Source: Mucilaginibacter celer (GTDB taxonomy: Bacteria; Bacteroidota; Bacteroidia; Sphingobacteriales; Sphingobacteriaceae). Taken from it: 64,000 bases of DNA. Both the position numbers and the translations under genes were made by a program. The stretch is from positions 7,085,107 through 7,149,106 of the forward strand of contig NZ_CP032869.1 of assembly GCF_003576455.2 (NCBI RefSeq), given 5' to 3'. Shown here in pieces: positions 58,197 through 64,000 of the stretch. Under the pieces are notes generated by a model. The model did no database searches. It had not been told where the DNA came from and worked only from the letters and a program-made list of their open reading frames with translations. Every line of letters starts with the position of its first letter. The first letter of the stretch is position 1.

Positions 58197-59435
58197 CTAT
58201 TCATACCTCAAAGCCTCTACCGGATCAAGCCTTGCCGCCTTTTTAGCAGGATAATATCCCGAGATCAGCCCTATAAAAGTACAAAGGATCACCGCGAAAA
58301 TCAGCCAGCCCCAAGGCACCACAAATGTGCCGCTTATTTGCACGGCAATGAGGTTGCCTGCAGCCATGCCCAGTATCATGCCTGCTGCCCCGCCTATCAG
58401 GCATATCACAATAGCTTCTATCAAAAACTGTTTGCGGATGATGGCCGGTGTTGCACCTATGGCTTTACGTACCCCAATTTCGCGGGTACGCTCGGTTACA
58501 GATACCAGCATAATATTCATCAAACCAATAGCTGCGCCAATAAGCGTTATAATACCGATAGCAAAGCCTGCTACGGTTATACCGGCAATCTGGCTTGACA
58601 GTTCTTTCTGGATCGAGTCGCTCCGGGTTATTTCAAAGTTATCCTGGTTAATTACGTTCAGTCCGCGCACGTTTCTGAACAGAGAAGTAGCCTCGCCAAT
58701 GGTAGCATCCAATGCAGATGGAGTGGTTACCTTAATAGTAATGGTGAAAGAGGCGTTTTTAGTGCTGTCAATCTGTTTAGCCTTCAGCACCGGGATAACA
58801 CAAAACTTGTCGCCACCAAAAGAGCTTGATCCTTTTGAGGCAAATACGCCAATTATTTTAAATTTATCTGTGCCAAGGTAGATTTGTTTATTAACCGGAT
58901 CTTCGGTTTTAAATAATTTCTTTTTTATCTCGTCGCCAATAATAACCACATTCGAGCCATGTTCCAGTTCGGACGCCGAAAAATTACGGCCAAAGGAAAG
59001 CTTTTTGCCGGCTGTAGCCAGGTAATTTTCGTTCGAGCCGCTGATAGAGATATTAGGATTGGTTTTCTGGTTACCGTATTTAGCTACCGCCGTGCCTATT
59101 ACCTCTAAATTAATGGCAGTAACCACCGGTAGCTTAAAGTTGTTTTTAAACCTCACGGCCTGGTCATAAGTAATGGCCGGGTAAACTTTGCGATGCCCTC
59201 CGTTGCCAAAATTTAGCCCTTCGCCGCGGTTTTGCAGAGTAAAGGTGTTGGCACCCAAATCGGCAAAGGCATCGTTGGTAAATTGCCTGATGCCCTCAAT
59301 GGCCGTTAAAATACCTACTAATGCCATAATGCCTATGGCAATAATTAAAGCCGTAAGCGCAGTACGCAGGCGGTTACCTGCTATAGATTGCAAGGCTATG
59401 GATATGTTTTCTTTGTAGGAGGTTTTTACCGGCAT
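58197..59435 (-). CDS. MacB-like ABC permease (FtsX/MacB_PCD)
   Basis: A 412-residue inner-membrane permease of the MacB group. The first membrane segment (TALTALIIAIGIMALVGIL) is followed by a ~210-residue periplasmic MacB_PCD domain (TLQNRGEGLNFG and GDEIKKKLFKTEDPVNKQIY), then three membrane spans with the FtsX-type VTERTREIGVRKAIGAT cytoplasmic signature. No ATPase or HlyD-type partner is adjacent, so it stands alone here. The 160 bp downstream of its stop are unassigned. Confidence 0.88.
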   Translation of the reverse strand: MPVKTSYKENISIALQSIAGNRLRTALTALIIAIGIMALVGILTAIEGIRQFTNDAFADLGANTFTLQNRGEGLNFGNGGHRKVYPAITYDQAVRFKNNFKLPVVTAINLEVIGTAVAKYGNQKTNPNISISGSNENYLATAGKKLSFGRNFSASELEHGSNVVIIGDEIKKKLFKTEDPVNKQIYLGTDKFKIIGVFASKGSSSFGGDKFCVIPVLKAKQIDSTKNASFTITIKVTTPSALDATIGEATSLFRNVRGLNVINQDNFEITRSDSIQKELSSQIAGITVAGFAIGIITLIGAAIGLMNIMLVSVTERTREIGVRKAIGATPAIIRKQFLIEAIVICLIGGAAGMILGMAAGNLIAVQISGTFVVPWGWLIFAVILCTFIGLISGYYPAKKAARLDPVEALRYE

Positions 59436-59615
59436 GGTATAAATATAAAAAACTTAGCGGTTTGACTAAGCAATACTATGCTTTGTTACAGGCCGCATCA
59501 ACTAAATTTTGATAGGATGGTTTAGTTTGTGGTAAATAATATTGCTTATTTGTTATATTTATAATGCGTGGTATAAAAACGCTTATGTATATTTGGGTAA
59601 ATCTGAAACCATATC

Positions 59616-60413
59616 ATGAAATATACCTATCTGTTATTTTTGTTTGCGCTGCTTAGCTTTAAATTGCTTGCCCAGGAGGCTGCTAAGCCTACTGTAAAAA
59701 CGCAGACGTTCAGTATCGATGAGCATTCGGTAGTAAAAGACTCGACCGGCAAAATACTTACCTTTAAAGAATGGGGCCTTTTGATGCGGACGAAGCAGTA
59801 TGATTTATGGCCCGAAAATTTTGAAGATTCCAATCCTGCCTTTATTCTCCGGAAAAAAGGATATCGGGAAGTTCGTTATGCGTCGCCCGGGGAAGGTGCG
59901 ACAAAAGCTGAGCCTCAAAAACAATTGTCGGCAGAGGAGATTAAGGAACAATACCTGGCGTCGTTACCCAAGCCAATGGAGTCGGCTTATTTTACCACCG
60001 GTGAAGCGATAGAGCCTTTCAGTACACGCGATCTTAATAACAATAAAATAAAACTGAAAGAGCTGCGCGGCAAAATTGTTGTGCTTAATTTTTGGTTTAT
60101 AGGTTGCCCGGCCTGTATGCAGGAAATTCCCGAACTGAATAAACTGGTTGATGATTATAAAAACAATCCTAACGTGGTTTTTTTAGGCATAGCGCTCGAC
60201 TATAGCTGGGATCTCAGAAAGTTTCTGAAAACAACAGCTTTTAATTATGATATTATTGATAACGGCCGGTATATAGCTGATGGTTATAAAATAGGTTTGT
60301 ACCCAACCAATGTGATATTGGATAAAGAAGGTAAAGTAGCCTTCCATTCTGTTGGGTTTGCTCCAAATTCTCCTTATTGGATGCGGAAAACGATTGATGA
60401 AAGTTTAAAGTAA
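59616..60413 (+). CDS. TlpA-like periplasmic thioredoxin, copy 1
   Basis: A 265-residue exported redox protein with signal MKYTYLLFLFALLSFKLLAQ. The N-terminal ~125 residues are of unknown role. The C-terminal thioredoxin-like domain has LRGKIVVLNFWFIGCPACMQ with C164 and C167. It could reduce or form disulfides in the periplasm. A gap of 23 nt separates it from a closely related second copy. Confidence 0.82.
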   Translation: MKYTYLLFLFALLSFKLLAQEAAKPTVKTQTFSIDEHSVVKDSTGKILTFKEWGLLMRTKQYDLWPENFEDSNPAFILRKKGYREVRYASPGEGATKAEPQKQLSAEEIKEQYLASLPKPMESAYFTTGEAIEPFSTRDLNNNKIKLKELRGKIVVLNFWFIGCPACMQEIPELNKLVDDYKNNPNVVFLGIALDYSWDLRKFLKTTAFNYDIIDNGRYIADGYKIGLYPTNVILDKEGKVAFHSVGFAPNSPYWMRKTIDESLK

Positions 60414-60436
60414 ATTTCAAATCATTAAACGTCAAA

Positions 60437-61165
60437 ATGAAAAATCGCATTATTCTGGTTGTTATCGCTTTGCTTAAACTGGGTGTTTTAAATGTGTGCG
60501 CACAGATAGAGATAACCAAGCCTATTGAACAATACGGCTTTAATGAAAAAACAGTGGTTACCAATGCCAAAGGCGAAAAGTATCCCTATGTAAAATGGCA
60601 CGCGCTGGTAGCAACAGGCAATTATATGTTGAAGCCCGTGCAGCACGACAGCGATAGCACCGCCTTTGTTTTAACAAAGCGGGATAATAATGGGATGGAG
60701 CCACTGCCTGGTAATGCCGTTAAACCTCCCGAAACCAGGTTTTTTAAAACCGGCAACACATTCAGTTTCTTTGGTATGAAAGATGTTGACGGTAACGAAA
60801 TTAAACCGGCAGATTTGAAAGGTAAAATAGTGGTGCTCAACTTTTGGTTTATTGCCTGCCCGCCATGCAGATACGAAATGCCCGAACTAAACCGCCTTGT
60901 TGATTTTTATAAGGATAATAAAGATGTGGTGTTTATCGCAATCTCGTTAGATAAAACCAGCGATGTTAAACGGTTTTTGAAAGTGTCACCATTTAAATAT
61001 CACGTAATTGCCGATTCGATGCCCTTGTTTGCTTACTACGGAGTTGATGAATGCCCGGTAAGTTTGGTGGTAAACAAAGAAGGAATAATCCGTTTTCACA
61101 GCCAGGGCTATGCTGATGGCACGGTGCCATCCTGGATTAAAAAAACGATCTCAGAAATAAATTAA
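60437..61165 (+). CDS. TlpA-like periplasmic thioredoxin, copy 2
   Basis: A 242-residue exported paralog of the preceding gene with signal MKNRIILVVIALLKLGVLNV. The thioredoxin domain has LNFWFIACPPCRYEMPEL with C141 and C144. The second residue pair PP in place of PA between the Cys may change redox potential. Convergent with iscA across a hairpin. Confidence 0.82.
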   Translation: MKNRIILVVIALLKLGVLNVCAQIEITKPIEQYGFNEKTVVTNAKGEKYPYVKWHALVATGNYMLKPVQHDSDSTAFVLTKRDNNGMEPLPGNAVKPPETRFFKTGNTFSFFGMKDVDGNEIKPADLKGKIVVLNFWFIACPPCRYEMPELNRLVDFYKDNKDVVFIAISLDKTSDVKRFLKVSPFKYHVIADSMPLFAYYGVDECPVSLVVNKEGIIRFHSQGYADGTVPSWIKKTISEIN

Positions 61166-61190
61166 TGCAGATAAGGTTGTGTTAAAAACA

Positions 61191-61223
61191 AAAGCCGCTT
61201 CATGATGATCATGAAACGGCTTT
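61191..61223. terminator. Bidirectional terminator
   Basis: AAAGCCGCTTCATGA and TCATGAAACGGCTTT pair with one mismatch. It serves the TlpA-like gene on the plus strand and iscA on the minus strand. Confidence 0.75.
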
Positions 61224-61242
61224 AATATTTTAAAATGGAAAT

Positions 61243-61590
61243 CTAAACCGAGAACGATGTACCGCAACCGCAGGTGCTTGCAGCGTTAGGGTTGTTAAAA
61301 GTAAAACCGCGGGCATTTAATCCGTCCTGGTAATCTATCTGCATGCCGGCCAGGTACATGCCGTGGGCCTTGTGCATAAACACCTTTATACCATCAATAT
61401 AGTATTCCTGGTCGCCGTCTTTTTTCATGTCGAAGCCTAAAATATAGTTCATGCCCGAACAGCCACCGCCTTCAACACCAACACGTAAACCAAATTCGTC
61501 GCTTATTTCCTGCTGGTCGCGTAATTTAAAAAGTTCTTTTACAGCTCCGGGGGTAAAGCTCACAGGTGCAGTTTCAACAGCTATACTCAT
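61243..61590 (-). CDS. IscA/ErpA/HesB-type iron-sulfur carrier
   Basis: A 115-residue A-type carrier for iron-sulfur clusters. The start at 61590 gives MSIAVETAPVSFTPGAVKEL; the ORF opens 8 codons earlier. The three conserved Cys are C44 (GGGCSGM), C107 and C109 (TCGCG). Whether it is IscA, ErpA or SufA is not decidable by eye. No other isc or suf gene is in the window. Confidence 0.9.
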   Translation of the reverse strand: MSIAVETAPVSFTPGAVKELFKLRDQQEISDEFGLRVGVEGGGCSGMNYILGFDMKKDGDQEYYIDGIKVFMHKAHGMYLAGMQIDYQDGLNARGFTFNNPNAASTCGCGTSFSV

Positions 61591-61681
61591 CTTATTTTTA
61601 ATTATTCTACACAAATATAAGGCAAAATGCAGATTTTTGTTAGTGTCATAATTTTATGACCTCTGTATAACATTTATAAAC

Positions 61682-62212
61682 ATGTCTACTCTGCCTTTTT
61701 TATTCGATATTTTAAAGTATACCATTTCCGGCTTAGGTGTTGTGTATATCGCCTTTTACCTGTTTAAGCCGTATCTTGATAAATCAGAAAGCATCCAGCT
61801 ATTGGAGTTAAAGCGTACCATCAGCAACCAAACCCTGCCACTGCGCCTGCAGGCCTATGAAAGGATTGTGCTTTTTATTGAAAGGATAAATCCCGCAAGC
61901 CTGCTCATTCGCCTAAACGGATCGGCCGATACTGCTGCCGAATTACAGGCTATTATTGTTAATGAGGTTCGTAACGAGTTTCAGCATAATATTACCCAGC
62001 AAATTTATGTAAGTGCCAAAGTTTGGGCGGTTGTGAAACATGTTAAGGATGATACTATTAATATGGTGAACAATGCCGTTAAAGCCCTGCCTCCGGATAC
62101 CTCGGCCCTCGATCTGAGTAAAACCATCCTAATTCACCTCAGTAAACTGGAGGATAACCCTTATGATGTAGCTTTAGGTTTGGTAAGGCAGGATATGGAA
62201 GAATTATATTAA
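61682..62212 (+). CDS. Membrane-anchored protein of unknown function
   Basis: A 176-residue protein with one N-terminal membrane segment (LKYTISGLGVVYIAFYLF) and a helical cytoplasmic part containing TLPLRLQAYERIVLFIERIN and SALDLSKTILIHLSKLEDNP. It is probably a conserved Bacteroidota protein. It is 5 nt before the mutase gene and so co-transcribed, which may point to a role linked to that enzyme, but no evidence is direct. Confidence 0.65.
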   Translation: MSTLPFLFDILKYTISGLGVVYIAFYLFKPYLDKSESIQLLELKRTISNQTLPLRLQAYERIVLFIERINPASLLIRLNGSADTAAELQAIIVNEVRNEFQHNITQQIYVSAKVWAVVKHVKDDTINMVNNAVKALPPDTSALDLSKTILIHLSKLEDNPYDVALGLVRQDMEELY

Positions 62213-62217
62213 GCATA

Positions 62218-63765
62218 ATGGCCGGCAAAAAGATCGTAACCACATCGGGCATCGAAATAAAGGAGGTTTATACCGAACCTTCCGATATGAACGAACAGCC
62301 AGGCGAATATCCCTATACACGGGGCATTCAAAAGGATATGTATCGGGGCAAGCCCTGGACGATGCGCCAGTATGCCGGCTTTTCAACTGCCGAAGAATCG
62401 AACAAGCGTTACCATTACCTGTTAAGCCAGGGTACAAACGGACTTTCGGTAGCTTTTGATCTGCCAACCCAGATAGGTTACGATTCTGATCACCCCCTGG
62501 CCGAAGGCGAAGTAGGGAAGGTTGGCGTAGCTATCGATTCGTTAAAAGATATGGAGGTGCTGTTCGATGGCATCCGGCTGCAGGATATCACTACCTCCAT
62601 GACCATTAATGCTACGGCTGCCATTTTGCTGGCTATGTATATCGCGTTAGCAAAAAAACAGGGCGCCGATCTGCAGCAGATCTCCGGCACTATTCAAAAC
62701 GATATATTAAAGGAGTATGCGGCCCGTGGTACCTATATTTATCCTCCCACCCCATCCATGAGGCTCATAACCGATGTGTTTGAGTATTGCAGCAGGGAAG
62801 TGCCAAAATGGAATACCATATCTATTTCCGGCTATCACATCCGCGAGGCGGGCTCAACCGCTGTGCAGGAACTGGCTTTTACATTAGCTAACGGAAAAGC
62901 ATATTTAAAAGCAGCCTTAGAAAAAGGACTGGATATTAATGTATTTGCCAAACGCTTGTCGTTCTTTTTTAATTGCCACAGTAATTTTTTTGAGGAGATA
63001 GCCAAATTCAGGGCGGCCCGGCGCATGTGGGCGCACATTACTAAAGAATTGGGCGCTACCGATGCCGGGGCGCAAAAGCTCCGCTTCCACACCCAAACCG
63101 GTGGCTCCACGCTTACAGCCCAACAGCCGCTTAATAATATCATACGTGTAAGTAACCAGGCCATGGCCGCAGTGCTGGGCGGTACGCAATCGTTGCATAC
63201 CAATGGTTATGATGAGGCGCTTTCCCTGCCAACCGAAGCCGCTGCTAAAATTGCCCTGCGTACCCAGCAGATCATCGCATTTGAAAGCGGTGTTACCGAC
63301 ACGGTTGATCCGCTGGCAGGATCGTATTTTATAGAAGCCTTAACTGATGAGATAGAAGCTGCCGCGTTATTATATATAGATAAGATAGATGCCATGGGCG
63401 GTGCGGTAAAAGCTATTGAGCAGGATTATATCCAGCAGGAAATTGCCGCGGCCGCTTATCGCTATCAGCAGGAAATTGAAAGCGGCGAAAAAGTGATTGT
63501 TGGTGTTAATAAGTTTACCCAACAGGAGGCTGCTCCCGAAAATGTATTCAGGGTTGATGATAGCATTCGTTATGCACAATCTGAAAAGATATCCACATTG
63601 AAAAAAGAACGGGATAATTTCGTCGTGGAAAATAATTTAAACCTTTTGCGAATAGCAGCCTCCGGCACTGAAAACTTAATGCCTTTTATTGTAACTTCGG
63701 TGGAAAGCTACGCTACCTTAGGAGAAATTGCCGACGTGCTACGCAACGTGTTCGGGGAGTATTAG
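62218..63765 (+). CDS. Methylmalonyl-CoA mutase family, large subunit
   Basis: A 515-residue TIM-barrel acyl-CoA mutase. Motifs: YAGFSTAEESNKRYHYLLSQ near residue 60, GTNGLSVAFDLPTQIGYDSD, TISISGYHIREAGSTAVQEL and TDVFEYC. The B12-binding domain that follows in single-chain mutases is absent; a separate small subunit would be required and is not visible downstream. It is 5 nt after the membrane-anchored gene. Methylmalonyl-CoA is the likely substrate, but other small acyl-CoA isomers cannot be excluded. Confidence 0.85.
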   Translation: MAGKKIVTTSGIEIKEVYTEPSDMNEQPGEYPYTRGIQKDMYRGKPWTMRQYAGFSTAEESNKRYHYLLSQGTNGLSVAFDLPTQIGYDSDHPLAEGEVGKVGVAIDSLKDMEVLFDGIRLQDITTSMTINATAAILLAMYIALAKKQGADLQQISGTIQNDILKEYAARGTYIYPPTPSMRLITDVFEYCSREVPKWNTISISGYHIREAGSTAVQELAFTLANGKAYLKAALEKGLDINVFAKRLSFFFNCHSNFFEEIAKFRAARRMWAHITKELGATDAGAQKLRFHTQTGGSTLTAQQPLNNIIRVSNQAMAAVLGGTQSLHTNGYDEALSLPTEAAAKIALRTQQIIAFESGVTDTVDPLAGSYFIEALTDEIEAAALLYIDKIDAMGGAVKAIEQDYIQQEIAAAAYRYQQEIESGEKVIVGVNKFTQQEAAPENVFRVDDSIRYAQSEKISTLKKERDNFVVENNLNLLRIAASGTENLMPFIVTSVESYATLGEIADVLRNVFGEY

Positions 63766-64000
63766 CATCATATTGTGGCGGCGGGAGCATTGCCGGGTCG
63801 GGTGCCGCAAAGTCAAGAAAATTAAAGAAAAATTTTATAAATCATAAAACCAACGAGTTACTTTTTGGTTTGTGATTTGGGCTTACAGCGGCCCAACAAT
63901 TGCCCTCGTTTGGGCGTATAACTAAGGGTTGATGCGCTCATTTTTCTTCAGATTTTTTTGGAAATTTCAGAAAGAAAAAAATTTAATTATGAAATAATTG
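63766..64000. other. Intergenic tail without recognised feature
   Basis: The 235 bp after the mutase gene contain no ORF I would support. A weak palindrome (ATCATAAAACCAA near 63841 and TTGGTTTGTGAT near 63866) might fold but has no T run. Confidence 0.4.

Noticed and set aside
58149..58881. Two plus-strand frames of 149 and 184 residues
   Set aside because: Both are antisense to the MacB-like permease gene and show no family resemblance.
1..64000. rRNA, tRNA, tmRNA or riboswitch genes
   Set aside because: I saw no clear tRNA T-arm sequence, rRNA segment or riboswitch consensus in a reading of both strands. A tRNA search program was not available.

Overview
The window looks like a chromosome segment of a Bacteroidota species, most likely family Sphingobacteriaceae and close to Mucilaginibacter or Pedobacter. 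The evidence is a SusC/SusD pair, DUF5686 and BT_3928-type proteins, an SDR-type threonine dehydrogenase, CrtD/CruF/CrtW-type carotenoid genes, promoters of the TTTG-N20-TAnnTTTG type, and many dispersed extragenic palindromes. The genus is inferred from gene content only. No rRNA, tRNA or CRISPR array was found.

Layout. 1-8.6 kb: housekeeping genes (folP, a DUF1599 protein, a DoxX-like protein, an OppB-type permease, aroK, a phosphoribosyltransferase, rlmD). 8.6-9.3 kb: a repeat-rich gap holding a 36-codon acidic ORF under a palindrome-covered promoter. 9.3-14.8 kb: creD with two identical operator-like sites, then a tightly overlapping minus-strand string of antitoxin, PIN toxin, pheS, a ligand-less Rieske-like lipoprotein and a TetR regulator, with kbl upstream. 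14.9-30.2 kb: an outer-membrane DUF5686 protein, trhO, and a polysaccharide utilisation locus (sensor-regulator, SusC, SusD, GH144-like glucanase) that may act on beta-1,2-glucan, followed by a lipoprotein and an esterase. 30.2-36 kb: composite palindromes, a protein of FKPRFN repeats, yebC, tdh, and an intact IS3 element (1,445 bp, 3-bp target duplication) inserted into a dispersed palindrome. 36-40.9 kb: asd, hicBA, two tandem secreted paralogs, a LysR regulator and a PfpI/DJ-1 protein.

41-50.5 kb is the most interesting accessory region. It holds crtD, hemH, crtW, ispH, a PD-(D/E)XK nuclease, cruF, a family 2 glycosyltransferase, two LPLAT acyltransferases and an alpha/beta hydrolase. Together they could make an acylated, glycosylated keto-carotenoid of the kind known as salinixanthin or myxol-type glycoside esters. 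50.7-57.3 kb: waaA, which carries what looks like extragenic repeat DNA inserted in frame, and an operon for nucleotide sugars (ugd, uxs, galE, rfbB) ending in a CpsB-type phosphatase. 57.5-64 kb: a secreted protein, a MacB-like permease, two TlpA-like thioredoxins, an IscA-type protein, and a methylmalonyl-CoA mutase large subunit.

A theme across the window is the close contact of dispersed palindromic repeats with genes. They supply or abut the stop codons of rlmD, tdh, hemH and crtW, lie directly before the yebC start codon, nest inside one another, and host the IS3 element.
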